Positions 22,563 to 33,892 of a stretch of DNA of 64,000 nt are shown piece after piece; the first letter of the stretch is position 1, and every line of letters begins with the position of its first letter. The notes below the pieces were generated by a model. The model was not told where the DNA came from, searched no databases, and saw only the letters and a list, made by a program, of their open reading frames with translations. Source of the DNA: Capillidium heterosporum (taxonomy: Eukaryota > Entomophthoromycota > Entomophthoromycetes > Entomophthorales > Capillidiaceae); NCBI GenBank assembly GCA_016630905.1, contig WBMQ01000001.1, positions 62,001-126,000 of the forward strand, read 5' to 3'. Position numbers and translations under genes: made by a program.

Positions 22563-23039
22563 CTTGATACCCCTATTATTAATACGCCTATGTATATCAT
22601 TTGAAATCAAGTTCTTGGTGATGTTTTGGAGCTTTCATGTCCAAAGTTGATGAATTATATACCATCTTTTAAATAGTTTTACATTTATTAGCACTGGTAG
22701 TATATATTTCAAATCCAATCTATTTTACAAGTCTTTTAAAGTTTTTTCAAGGAATGTAACGTTCTTATTCTACCATAATCTGATAATAGGACACTTTACA
22801 GTGGTATTTTGTTTATATATTCACTTAGTTTAAATCAAGGTGTATGTGCCCATTTCAAAGTTTGCTATCTATATAAGAATGTAGAAGTTAAATGTATGTA
22901 TAAAGTAACCATTTATCAAAATATCAACGAAGGTTTAATTTGTAGAGCTATTTATAGATACTATTAACTGACTAATACTCATAGGCCAGGTGATTATACC
23001 GGTAGCATTTATGTACTCAAAAAACTATCGTTTTATCAC
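22563..23039. other. Intergenic stretch, no gene seen
   Basis: AT-rich, between the tRNA 5' flank and the decayed secreted-protein gene; no feature recognised. Confidence 0.4.
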
Positions 23040-23522
23040 TGCAACATTTTCTGCATTTTTGTGCTGTCAAAAACAAGGTTGAAGTTGAGTGGGTAGGATT
23101 GTATACCGTGACTCCGATACTATAGTCGTTAAAATGCCCTTATTATCCGGAAGGAGTGCTGTAAGAAAGTTAGTACCGGATAGGATGGTTGGTTGATAGT
23201 GATGTTGATTTGGTAAAGCTGAGGTTAGGATACCCGTAGTTAGAATAGCTGGAAGGAGCATCATCGTACCCAATGTTTGAACCGATCAAAGAATAACACT
23301 AAGTAGGAAATATGATATTAGTGGCGATTTTTACGATAAATATGGCCAAGGTAGTTGAAAAAATACTGTTAGTGCATTGGGAAAGCTTCTTGATAAAGTA
23401 GACATCTTGTTCCTGAGATTAAACTTAGAAAACAGGTGAAGAGGAGTATGAAAGTAGAGCTTCATTTTTTTGAAATGATATAGATCCAAGTTACCGCTTC
23501 GATATTTATATATCTGATTCAT
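23040..23522 (-). pseudogene. Decayed small secreted Ser/Thr/Tyr-rich protein gene
   Basis: Minus-strand frames include MKLYFHTPLHLFSKFN (leader-like) and, in another frame downstream, GYDDAPSSYSNYGYP, TKSTSLSTNHPIRY and VTVYNPTHSTSTLF. The latter resemble the Ser/Thr/Tyr composition of the repeat protein at 27.4-28.6 kb. Stops interrupt this second frame and no clean model emerges. I read it as a broken member of the local secreted or wall-protein cluster. Confidence 0.3.
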
Positions 23523-25292
23523 GAAAAAATCGTTTAGTGGATTTTATTTTTATTCTTAAATATCCTGTATTCGGGGGTATATGTATAAATATTTCGATTT
23601 TTCATTTTATAAAAACTTTTACAATAGTTTGAAGGTTTAATAGAATATATAAAATTGGATATATTATTTAAAACTGATCAGAAGGTCTGACTATTAAGAA
23701 TAAGTATTCAATATCTTACAGGTTAGCTATCTTCATATGAACATTAACTGCATATGTATGCTTTAGAGAATATATTTTACTACTTAGGCTAGATGAGCTC
23801 CAAAATATTAACAGATTGTTCAAAAAATGTGAAATATTTCATAGCTGAATTAATTTAAAATTGCCCTGATATTTTGAACACTGGTTGGATCAGTGTAGTT
23901 GAATATGATAAGCCAAATAAAACTATTGATTATAAGCAGTAGGGAAAAACTTTATAGTATGCTAGTGACTACTGATAAATGAAATATCCGGAGTTTATTC
24001 ATGTATTATACTTTTAAATAATAAAATTTCAAATATAAAGGTATATTTCGCAACTTTAGGTACTCTAACTAATATTGGCAAAGTCCACCCGTATCGACAT
24101 CCTAAACGAATCTACCTGCCTAAATTATACCATAACAGTCACTTACTGTAGTTTGGTCGTGATAATAAGAACAAAAAGTACAAAGTATACTATCTTCTAA
24201 TATTTTATAACATTGAGTATCTAGGTCATCATAGTAAAACCTCCCTATTTCAACGATATATAGTAAAGTTTACAATCAAGATCAAATGCAGTTAACTCTT
24301 CACTAACTATATACCATTAATTGGATATATATTTGCTTGACTAGTCAAGCAGGCTCTACCGAAATCTTACTATTACTTGGCAACCTTAAAAGCTTTAAAT
24401 TTCCAAGTGAGAATCCAAACAGTATTTGGTAAAAATTTGCAAAGCTGCAGAATTAATTTAAGAACTGTAAATTCGAAATGCAGACTGCTTCAAAGATAAG
24501 AAAATTCACATTTTTAACAAATAAGGATCTTCAATAAAAACATAGTTGCTACTTTTATATCTTTGCAGTATATAGTGAAGATGTTTCTATATTTAGTGAT
24601 AAATGTAGAGAAAGTTTATTCAATGGGTAACAGGGTATAGTTGAAGTAGCATGAAATGTGTTTTAGCCAAAATATCTTTCTCTCATACTTAAATACCAAT
24701 AATAGCTATCGATTTTATACAGAGCTTATAATTAATCCTAGTATTTATTGTATTTCTGATACTACAAACGATATATCAATAGTGTACAGGCTATTTCGTA
24801 TGGTTTTGTTTTTAGAACTAACTTTGGAAATCACAAAGTTTAATTATAGAACACCTGTTCAAGGAACCAATACTTTTTGCTTTGTTAGCGGTCCTAATGT
24901 TTTTGAGTCGCAGTTCCCCAGTATAAAAATTTAGAAGCTTTGTATCGAAAGGTAAGGAAAAAGTGTATTTTTCCACTAAGGATGCCTAATTTAAATATTA
25001 TAACTATGAGCACAGCTTAATATTCATTGAGACAGATATATCGGTTACTAGCTGAGGGTTTTGTATTGATAGCCTAAAGATCACCAGTAGTAACCTCGAG
25101 TTTATATGGCTCAAGTATAGCGTTGAGTAAATATATGGATATTCATCTAGTAAATCAGTTTATTTCACTTATTTACGATATTTGTAAAATTTAGACTCAA
25201 AAAATTCAATTTAGTAGCTATATATATCAGCCATCAATCCGACATACTAACAAAGTTTATTTTGTAAAATATTTGTAAGCACTACCGACCAT
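23523..25292. other. AT-rich stretch with one doubtful frame
   Basis: A plus-strand 92-codon frame at 24656-24934 (starts MCFSQNIFLSYLN, ends ESQFPSIKI) is the only longish open frame; it has no recognisable motif. The rest shows nothing I can support. Confidence 0.35.
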
Positions 25293-25649
25293 CTAATATC
25301 CTTCAGTTGGACAGTTCCCTGGATGAACGGTACGAGTGATGGTGTTGGTGGTAGTTATGTACTCGACTGAAGTCACCGTCTTACGGTTGCAAGATTTAGT
25401 ACACTTAGAACGATGAACAATTGTTAATGTAGTGGAGTTGGAAGCATTTGTGTAATAAGTAGTAGGATAAGATTGGTGGCATTGAGTAGGGGCTACGGTT
25501 TGGGTGATGGTGTTGGTGGTGGTTAAAGTAATGGTAGTAAGCAATGTCTTCCTAGTGCATTCAGAGGGCTTTGCGGTAGGGTATAAATCTTGACTTGAAA
25601 TCAAAGTTAGGAATACGATAGAGGGGATGATGGAGGTAAAGAATTTCAT
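25293..25649 (-). CDS. Small secreted Thr-rich, Cys-containing protein, 118 aa
   Basis: Starts MKFFTSIIPSIVFLTLISSQ, a good signal peptide. The mature part is Thr-rich and contains two related blocks, TTTNTITQTVAPTQC and TTTNTITRTVHPGNC, implying an internal duplication, plus CTKSCNRKTV. Two Asn-X-Ser/Thr sites (NASNST) and many Thr suggest glycosylation. No GPI signal or membrane segment is visible at the C-terminus (NCPTEGY). The leader and the following DLYP resemble the start of the repeat protein at 27.4-28.6 kb (MKFSKLALP, then DSYP), so the two are probably paralogues at the N-terminus. Likely a cell-surface or secreted protein; precise role unknown. Confidence 0.7.
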   Translation of the reverse strand: MKFFTSIIPSIVFLTLISSQDLYPTAKPSECTRKTLLTTITLTTTNTITQTVAPTQCHQSYPTTYYTNASNSTTLTIVHRSKCTKSCNRKTVTSVEYITTTNTITRTVHPGNCPTEGY

Positions 25650-26494
25650 TTTTAAGAGGCTGGAATTAAAAAGCTATTACTTGAATAATTATATACTCTT
25701 TTAAAATATTTAGCGATTTTAAATTCTATTCTATATAATTGGAAAATTATAAATATACGTTACAGGTATTCGATCCTATCTAAAGCTCTTTCGATTTGAA
25801 AGTCGTAGATTTGGTGCGATGAATATAATTAAAAGCTACCTCAGATTAATCAGGAGACCAGCCCTTCGAGAGTAGGTATCCTTTAATTTGTATATTAGCC
25901 GCTGTTCCTGAGCAGTACTATTTTGAAGAATACTCTGTAATGGTATGTTTAGTACACGTTTTTAGTTTACAGATGAAATAGAACTAAAAATTGCCATATG
26001 GCGCTATCGACTATCAATTTGTAAAATGCCAAGAGATATTTAATCCACTGTTAGTTGGATATCATTGTTTCACGGACCTGAAAGGTATTTTTATAGCTAT
26101 ATTTAAAAAGTCAGCTAAAAAAGTCACGTTTCAATGAACTGATGAGCGCCAACTCCCTTATATCCGATCTGATTTTCCTTTCCACAAATAGTAAATCTAT
26201 TTTCTTGATGCCTAATTCGACTACAAGTTTGGATAATAAATGCCAAGCTTTACAGTTTTTAGACTGGGTTAGTTCTACTCAAATGATTATAGTTTATAAA
26301 ATTTACCTATTCCATTTAAAAGCGTTCTATCATAGCTAAAGATGAAACCAAAATTTTCAATACAAATCGAATGTATTTTTAGCCATACGTTATTTATAAA
26401 TTTAAATAATGCGATAGCAAATATAAGTATTAGCCCATTACAAAATATAAATAGGAGATGGGATATCTAAACTCTCATCATAAACTACCCAAAA
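25650..26494. other. Intergenic region between two secreted-protein genes
   Basis: Contains the promoter regions of the two flanking, divergently oriented genes. A plus-strand 65-codon frame at 26142-26339 has no recognisable feature and I do not call it. Confidence 0.4.
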
Positions 26495-26659
26495 ATGAAG
26501 TTTTCAAGTATTATAGCCATCATCATCTTGATCTCAACAACCATCTGCGTTGATGTTCAAAACAAACCTACTTGCCTGGACTACACCAAAACAATTACTT
26601 TGTACGACTCAGTTGTAGTCACCAAAACTAAATATATGGAATGTACCAAGACGGTTTGA
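26495..26659 (+). CDS. Very small secreted protein, 54 aa
   Basis: Starts MKFSSIIAIIILISTTIC, a signal peptide, followed by VDVQNKPTCLDYTKTIT and a Thr/Lys/Val stretch ending CTKTV before the stop. The mature part is about 35 residues with two or three cysteines, and its Thr-rich pattern echoes half of the internal duplication in the 118-residue neighbour. It may be a truncated relative or a genuine short peptide. It could also have a second exon: GT-containing sequence follows, but I found no convincing continuation. Confidence 0.5.
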   Translation: MKFSSIIAIIILISTTICVDVQNKPTCLDYTKTITLYDSVVVTKTKYMECTKTV

Positions 26660-27449
26660 TTTTGAAGTTTACAAGATTAGTTAAGCTCAAATGCTTTAAC
26701 AGTTTAATAAAATGATGGTCTGCTATAGCTAGCTCATAGTTATATTTTTAAGGATTACGATGGCTACCATCCTTCCATATATTACCAATGATAGGTAGAG
26801 GTTACAAATCTATCTGCCCAAGTTACAAGCTAAAGTTTATATATCAATTTTTAGATCATTTAAACTAAAAAGTGAACTATACTACAATTGCCTTTATTTA
26901 TATTTTATAGATATGTATACTTAACTAGCCAGTCAAAAGTTCATTGAAACCCTAGATTTCGATCAAATATTAGAAAGCTTTCAATTCAAAATTTACAGCT
27001 AAATTAACAAAGCGGTAAATATTACTAATTGGCTGTAAATAAAAATGCAGTTAAACTTTACCGAATCAATTGAAGGCTCATTTGCAATGAATATTTACTG
27101 GTCGAAATAGGCAACAAACCTACAAATTAGACTTTTCAAGAGCCTTCAAAGTATTTGCAATACATACAATAAGCCTAAACAAAGGTATTTAATCAAAAGC
27201 TGATATATTGTAATACAAACAGAATTCTAGTTGACAGGCTGCTTTTAAAAGATTAATGTGTAGCATATAGACGTCTTTACATCTTTAGCTTATCAAGTTT
27301 ACATGTAAAGATGAATCCTTTATCTATCAAAGTAATAGGTGGCTTTTGTAACAGATCAATAATTTTGAAACAACAAAAGTGAAAATAAATTTGAGAAAAG
27401 GTGTTTGTATAATATACCTTTAATCCTCACAAATGTTCATATTGAAAAC
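26660..27449. other. Intergenic stretch, no gene seen
   Basis: AT-rich, no coding signal or structural RNA recognised between the short secreted-protein gene and the 3' end of the repeat protein. Confidence 0.4.
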
Positions 27450-28612
27450 CTAAGCAACAAGCACAAGAGTTTCATATTCAACATTGTCGTCAGAAAAGTA
27501 CAGGTTTGTAGAGCTATCAGAAGGGTATATACTGGTAGCAGTTTGCGATGGGTATGTGTAGGAACCGTTGTTGAAAGAGTATACATGGGTACCATTGAAG
27601 GAAGGATACACATGAGTGCCATTCACATAGGTACCGTTGAAGGAAGCATATACATGAGTACCATTCACATAGGTACCATTGAAAGAGTATACATGGGTAC
27701 CATTGAAGGAAGGATACACATGAGTACCATTTACATAGGTACCGTTGAAGGAAGCATATACATGGGTACCATTGAAGGAAGGGTATACATAGGTACCATT
27801 GTACGAAGAATGAGAGCCAGTAGCCGTCTTTGAAGGGTATATATAGGTGATGTTACTTGAAGAGTAGGAACCAATATCGTTCTTGAAGGGCGTACATGGG
27901 TACCATTGAAGGAAGAGTGTGAGCCAGTAGCCGTCTTTGAAGGGTATATATAGGTGATGTTACTTGAAGAGTAGGAACCAATAATCGTTCTTGAAGGGCG
28001 TACATGGGTACCATTGAAGGAAGAGTGTGAGCCAGTAGCCGTTCGTGAAGGGTACGCATAGGTGCCATTGTACGAATAGTGTGAGCCAGTACCCGTCTTT
28101 GAAGGGTATATATAGGTGATGTTACTTGAAGAGTAGGAGCCAATAGTTGTTCTTGAAGGGTATATATGGGTACCATTTACATAGGTACCGTTGAAGGATG
28201 GGTATACATGGGTGCCATTGAAGAAAGGGTATACATAGGTGCCATTGAAGGAAGGGTACACATGAGTACCATTCACATAGGTACCGTTGAAGGAAGGATA
28301 TACATGGGTGCCATTAAAGGAAAGGTATACATAAGTACCATTGTACGAAGAATGAGAGCCAGTAGCCGTCTTTGAAGGGTATACATAGGTGATATTACTT
28401 GAAGAGTAGGAGCTGGCAACAGTTCTTGAAGGATATATATCAGGAGCGTTATCGGAAGTATAACCAGCAGTTGGGTATCCAGCTACGTCATCGGATAAAT
28501 AAACCAAGGTACCTTCATCCGACTCTATCAAGGATTCGGCTGGGTAGGAATCTTGAGTTGCGATCGATGCAAAAAGGTAGGCGAGTGGGAGGGCTAGTTT
28601 ACTAAATTTCAT
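27450..28612 (-). CDS. Repeat-rich secreted/wall glycoprotein, frame broken in the repeats
   Basis: Starts MKFSKLALPLAYLFASIATQ (signal peptide), followed by an acidic, Tyr-rich segment. Then come many copies of short modules built from SFNGTHVYP, FNGTYVNGTHVYP, PSKTATGSHSSYNGTY and SSYSSSNITYIYP. Almost every module carries Asn-X-Thr sites, so the protein should be heavily N-glycosylated and exposed on the surface. The first frame runs about 240 residues in repeat register. Near 27,874 one base appears missing relative to the sister repeat (CCAATATCG against CCAATAATCG). After that the repeats continue in another frame to NGSYTYPSQTAT and the end DDNVEYETLVLVA at 27450. This may be slippage, a real knockout or a sequence error. 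No GPI signal is obvious. Confidence 0.7.
27540..28440. repeat. Tandem minisatellite within the repeat glycoprotein gene
   Basis: Units of about 33-100 bp built from the cores GTACCATTGAAGGAAGG, GTACCATTCACATAGGTAC and CTTGAAGAGTAGGA recur in mixed order on the + strand. The larger blocks recur near 27,800, 27,920, 28,040 and 28,340. Copy order and near-identity indicate recombination-driven expansion, and length variation between strains is expected. Confidence 0.85.
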
Positions 28613-29788
28613 AGCTGTATGATTTTATTATATCTTAAAGTGAACTTCGATTGCTTATATACTTATTTTTTTATATTTATATAAAGGAGACTAATTTTAG
28701 ATATGAATTTTCATTAGACTTTTAATTAAATTTGTTTCGCTACTTGGTTCCCTATAGTATAAACCTTTGAATACGAAATTGGATAAATGTATTTGAAATA
28801 TATTCTTGAAATTAGATGTAGGATCTATTCAATTAGAACACATGTATACTTCACTTACAGTCCATTGATTCGATTAGTATACACTTTTGGTTAGTATCGA
28901 TTTAATTGTCTAGCAATGTATAAGCTTTAGCCCTCCTCCCAATTTGAAACTATTTATAGTAAAAAGATTTGTGATGCCAAGGAATTTCTAATTTAGCACT
29001 GTACTTTTATCACACATTTGTATCTAATAGATATATTGTTTACCTTTAATGTAAAAGGTTCGTCTATTGAGTTTATAACCAAGTGTAAATAGGCTTTGTG
29101 CGATAGAATAATTTTAGATGCCAAGCTTACCAAACATCATACTAAATTACAGCTGACCTTCATTTTAATATCAGAAATAATATTTACAGCCGATGTATGG
29201 TTCTATTTATATACAGGTGGATATATGAAGCTAATAATCGGCATGCTAACCAATTTATATTACTAATCTCTTGGATAAATGATAGGTTGAAGCTCTAGTT
29301 TAAAAGGTATTAGGAATCTCTCTATAGTCAAGCTTTGTATTTTACCTACCAGCCCGCTTAAATCTATCAAGCTGATGCTTCTTACAACTTTGAGCTAATT
29401 TCCAAGAATATGTAGGGATAGAGATTTTTGGAACCTAGGCTGAAAGGGTAGACTGCCTATACCCTCTATCCAAAACTTTAAGTTTATTGTAAAGTAGCTA
29501 TCGGTAATCAAATTCTATCTCAAATTTCAAGTTTAAAGGCACTGCAACTTCTACCAATGTATTGTACCGATTGAATATCCAAGTTCCACTGCAAAATAAT
29601 AATTTAGATATGCAATTCAGATTCGCCATCCTATCCAAAATTATGGCATCATAATCATTCCCAATTTCGAACCCCAAAAATTTCAATTTGCATGCCAATT
29701 CCAAATTTCAAACTCCATTTCAAAGCTCCAACCTTTATCTCACTAAAAATACACTATAGATTTAGAAGCCCAAGTCCTAAAAGTATAT
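28613..29788. other. Intergenic region with a doubtful minus-strand frame
   Basis: The right end holds the pyridoxal kinase promoter. A minus-strand 68-codon frame at 29498-29704 (starts MELACKLKFLGFEIG, ends KFEIEFDYR) is protein-like and diverges from the kinase, but I cannot extend it or assign a family. Confidence 0.35.
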
Positions 29789-30925
29789 ATGAACCGTATT
29801 CTCTCCATCCAATCCCATGTTACTTTTGGTTACGTAGGTACTTTTAGTTGTTTCTAAAAGTTCAATTTTTCATTTATTTTAATTTAGGTAACAAATCGGC
29901 TACCTTCCCATTGCAACTTTTAGGATACGATATAGATGCTATAAATACCGTCAATTTTTCCAACCATACCGGTAAGCCTTCTTATCCCTTTACTTTTCTC
30001 GATCATCTTTTAATTTCAATTTTATTATTTATAGGCTACCGAAAATTTACTGGAGTGCGTTTCAACCAAGACCAGCTTTTAGAAATATTCAAAGGTTTAC
30101 AACACAACAATTTGATCGGCTACAACAATGTTCTAGTAGGGTACTTAGGTAGTGCTGCTTTAGTGGAAGCAGCGGTTGCTATTGTTCAAAAGGTTAAAGA
30201 AGTCAATCCATATGCGCTGTTTGGTAACTTTTATTTTTAGCTTTTTGAAATTGAACAAATAAACTAGTTTTAGATCCAGTTATGGGCGATGATGGTAAAC
30301 TTTATGTTTCCAATGAGGTAGTGCCTCTATACCAAAGTAAGCTGCTACCTTTAGCTGATGTAGTTACTCCCAACCAGACCGAAGCAGAGTAATACCTTTA
30401 AGCATTTTAAATTGGGCTTATTTATTTTCTATTTGTTCTTTCTACCATAGACATATAACTGGAATAAAGTTTGGCAGTCCCAACTTCTTAAACTCGACCT
30501 TTGACTATTTCCATACCTTGGGCATAAGCTTTGTAATTGTTACCAGTGGCTGTCCAACTTATGAGCCTTCGACCTCGACTTCATACTTAACTTTATACGG
30601 CAGTCAATCGACATCCAACTATAAGCACAAGTTCAAGATCGAGATACCTTTGATGGAAGGGGAGTTCAGTGGTACTGGAGATCTCTTTTCCGCCTTACTT
30701 TTGGGTTGGTTGAATAGAGTACAAGATGATGAGGATGGCAAGAAGGGAAAGCTGGCAAAAGCATGTGAGAAAGTGGTGGCTTCTATACAAAAGGTCATCG
30801 AACGTACTTTGCTACATCCTTTTAGCTTTGATGGAGATTCAAATACGAAGCATGAGTTAAGGTTGATTGGAGATAATGGCATGTTTTTGGAACCAGAGGT
30901 CAAGCTCCTATGTCAGAACTTGTAG
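29789..30925 (+). CDS. Pyridoxal kinase (Bud16-like)
   Basis: Phosphorylates pyridoxal, pyridoxine or pyridoxamine with ATP to supply pyridoxal 5'-phosphate. Five exons. The start [17 protein letters not shown], split by an intron before [14 protein letters not shown], is the typical N-terminus with the substrate-binding Ser and the GxVGN loop. Then [45 protein letters not shown] and, near the end, [18 protein letters not shown]. The last has the GTGD motif whose Asp is the catalytic base in the ribokinase superfamily. Intron junctions at VG|NKSA, TG|YRKF, LF|VLDP and AE|HITG keep family continuity. A long C-terminal helix carries a Lys-rich stretch ([13 protein letters not shown]). Looks complete and functional. 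Confidence 0.94.
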
Positions 30926-33028
30926 GATTTTTGGAGTTAAAGTAATCATTGAAGACTGCAAGAAATTTTGATACTAGGCATAGGTTTATTGTTCAGTTTT
31001 GGAATTTTTTGACCTATATCAGCAACTTGTTAGCTAGTATATCATAAATGTTATATTATAGTGCTCGAGCTATTTCAGCTCCCCTATCCCTTTAATTTTA
31101 ATATATGGATCGTATCCATCTATGCTTGTTTCAAGATCGCCTCCCTATATACTTATCGGTCGCTTCTCATTTTTTACAGAAGCTAGATTTTGATTCAATC
31201 TTTACCTGTAGTTAACTTTCGGTTTTATCCTGTTTACCGTAGATGACTGCTTTCGGTACTACATTTTCAACCTTAGACGTCAACGTTGGGTTCTAAATTA
31301 CAAGCCCAACTTCTCCAATCATAGGGATAGGCTATTTAAAGGTAAAGTTAAATATAGTTAAAATCTTGAAAATATTGTTAGGAGTAACTTTACAGCCTTC
31401 TGATTCTATATTTATAATCGACGCTTTCCCTTTTACTATTACATATCAATATTTTTGTTATGCAGGCCTGAATTTCCTATTTTTCGAAACTAAGGATTAA
31501 GCCATATGATGCTTCATCGAACAATCCTTTAATACCCGCGGTTTAAAGTGTACTTTCATTCCAAGTCCAATATTTTACTATGTATATACTAAATTGCTAA
31601 CTTAATAAAGCTAAAATATAATGTAGTTCTAGAAATCTGAGTCATTTTGTAAACCACATCCACTATACCTTTTATAACATTTTAGAATACCTACAATAAC
31701 ACTTTAGTTTAAGGATCTAGTTTGGCATTTATATATGTATGAAATAGTTAACCCAGGTTAAACTAGATATTTCCCTAGTTGTCTTGGAACTTTGAGATTT
31801 AAGCTTTTCTAGGGCTACGTTTTGTATGAGCCTACGCTTTATAGTTTTGACTCCAGTCCTTATATTTTTAAAGGGAAAGGAGATAAAGGTTAACCCTTTA
31901 GGTTTTAGAGAAGGTTTGAATGTAATGATAGGCTTTAACCCGAGGGTGTGATGAAATAGCTTGTTTGCAGTGAAGGATGTCGAAATATGCCGTAAGCTTA
32001 CAAAGCATTGTGCAATTTGTTGACCAAGAAGCCAAAGCGTTTTAGGATGGGTGAAGTGTTGGATTGTAGTGTGAGGATTGTCGAGTTAGGTGGTTGGTTA
32101 GTATTAAACTTGAGCCAATGAATTGAAAGATTCGTTATCCTGAGCAGAAAATCTACCAATAAAAAGTAGATGATCTTTCCACCAAACCTTTCTACATCCT
32201 TCATTCCAAGACCCCAGATCCAACTTTCGAAAAGAGTTTAGTTCGACCTGGGATGGGAAATATTTGGAATCCACCAACACATTTCAAAGCTCTTGGAAAA
32301 ACACATACTTTTCATCATTTCGATCTTTCCCTATAAGTAAACCCTTTGAAACTTTTTTAATATAGGTAAAGGGATAGGTCAAGTTTCAAAAGGTTTTCAG
32401 GGTATATATAGAGACACACCAATTGATTTGTCGACTATATTGACGTTACTAACCTACTCCATTTGAAGAAACAATACTACGTGGTAAATACTAGGTTTTA
32501 GCTCCTTTACCTTTTAAAAATAGGACCGATACCTTCACTATTTAAAAAAAGGATGCTGGTAGCAAATACATAGGTAAAGGAAAATGCAAGACCTCGACGT
32601 CGTTACCCTTAAACACATATATGTAATGTTACAACCCTTTTCATTTTAAATTTTACTGCTATCTGCCAATTAGTATCGGTAATCTTGTTAAGAAAAGCAA
32701 CAATATCGAGACTCCGATTCCAATTGGTTCTAGAATCGCAAACTAAACTGCAAACCCAAAATTTTACTTTGGTAGGTGGATTGGTCGAACCTTACACCAA
32801 CCAACGTTTAAAAATAAAAAAGTAAAGTAGAAATAGGAAAAATAGGAGTATACAGTTTTACAGCAGCCTGATTTATAATATAAATACTACTGCTGGGATT
32901 TTAATAGATCTGCGTATTGTCGTTTAGCATCCTAATTTTTTCACAAGCCCAACTCGATTCCCTACTATTTTACCTAATATTCCCAATATTCCCAATAATG
33001 AACGTCTTCAATAGCCAATCCTAAGCTG
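30926..33028. other. 2.1-kb region upstream of the first homeodomain gene
   Basis: No coding region recognised; a minus-strand 68-codon frame at 31998-32204 is unsupported. Such a long upstream region fits a regulated promoter for the homeodomain gene at 33029. Confidence 0.4.
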
Positions 33029-33892
33029 GTGTACGACAACTTGTATTTCAACTTCAATGTAGTGAATCCTACCTTAAGCTCTCCAACTACTGCTGACTTC
33101 AGCAACTTAAGCTTCAATATGTGTAGTTCGATGAATAGCTCACCCTTATCTAACTTGCCGACTCCCCCCATCCAAATCCAAAGTATGAACTCCAACATGT
33201 ACTTCAACCCCTACCTCCAGGACATCACCTTAAATAGCTCCTTCTATATAAATAGTAACGTCCAAAACCTAAACGAACCTGTACCTATAACCACCAGCTA
33301 CGATTCCAATTTGCTATCCCCCACTATTACAACTTTCCCCAATATCAACTCCGCTCACAACATCGTTACCGAGCCCACGAACCAAAGCTCCCAAGTTAAT
33401 TTCTACATCTCCTCCATAAAGCAACGTCAGAAGACTACTAAACAAGCTAAATTGATCTTAGAGTCCGAGTACCTTACCAACAACAACAGTGATTTGCTAC
33501 GCTGCAAGGAGATAAGGAAGAAAGTCCAAAACATGTCTTTACGACAGATTCAAGTTTGGTTCCAGAACCGCCGAGCGCGCGATATCAAGCTTTTCGGTAG
33601 ATGCATCAAGGACAAAAAGGTCTCGGCTACCGAAAACAGCGATGATGGCACCAAGAGGAGGGCTAAGAGGAGGGGTAGTAAACGGATGGATAGTTTGGAA
33701 AACAATAGTGGATGTGAGGAGGAGCACAACGATGATGGTTGTGGTGCTGGTAGTAGTAACGAAATGGACCTAAGCACCAGCTTCAACCTAAACTTTGGAG
33801 TAAACGGCTACTTTATGGATAACGAGTGTTTCAACCCTGCCTACATGAATATTAATAGCAATAATTCAAATAATAGTAATAACCTGTTCTAA
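33029..33892 (+). CDS. Homeodomain transcription factor 1, 287 aa
   Basis: Single-exon model. A homeodomain lies at about residues 127-187: KQRQKTTKQAKLILESEY opens helix 1, and the recognition helix is LRQIQVWFQNRRARDIK, with the invariant Trp, Phe, Asn and Arg and Gln at position 50. The N-terminal 120 residues are rich in Asn, Ser, Pro and Tyr, as in fungal activation regions. After the homeodomain come a basic patch (KRRAKRRGSKRMD, a likely nuclear signal), an acidic segment and an Asn-rich tail. The WFQNRRA class differs from the WFINK/WVSNR helices of classical yeast MATa1/alpha2. It lies 1.8 kb left of the inverted-repeat arm, in the same orientation as the homeodomain gene inside the repeats. 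Confidence 0.88.
   Translation: MYDNLYFNFNVVNPTLSSPTTADFSNLSFNMCSSMNSSPLSNLPTPPIQIQSMNSNMYFNPYLQDITLNSSFYINSNVQNLNEPVPITTSYDSNLLSPTITTFPNINSAHNIVTEPTNQSSQVNFYISSIKQRQKTTKQAKLILESEYLTNNNSDLLRCKEIRKKVQNMSLRQIQVWFQNRRARDIKLFGRCIKDKKVSATENSDDGTKRRAKRRGSKRMDSLENNSGCEEEHNDDGCGAGSSNEMDLSTSFNLNFGVNGYFMDNECFNPAYMNINSNNSNNSNNLF

Noticed and set aside
27405-27833. Plus-strand repeat frame (MGTIEGRIHMST type) opposite the repeat glycoprotein
   Set aside because: Repeats are open in several frames; the minus strand has a signal peptide and glycosylation sites and is the better gene.
33539-33786. Minus-strand frames opposite homeodomain gene 1
   Set aside because: Shadows of a strongly supported gene; no independent motifs.
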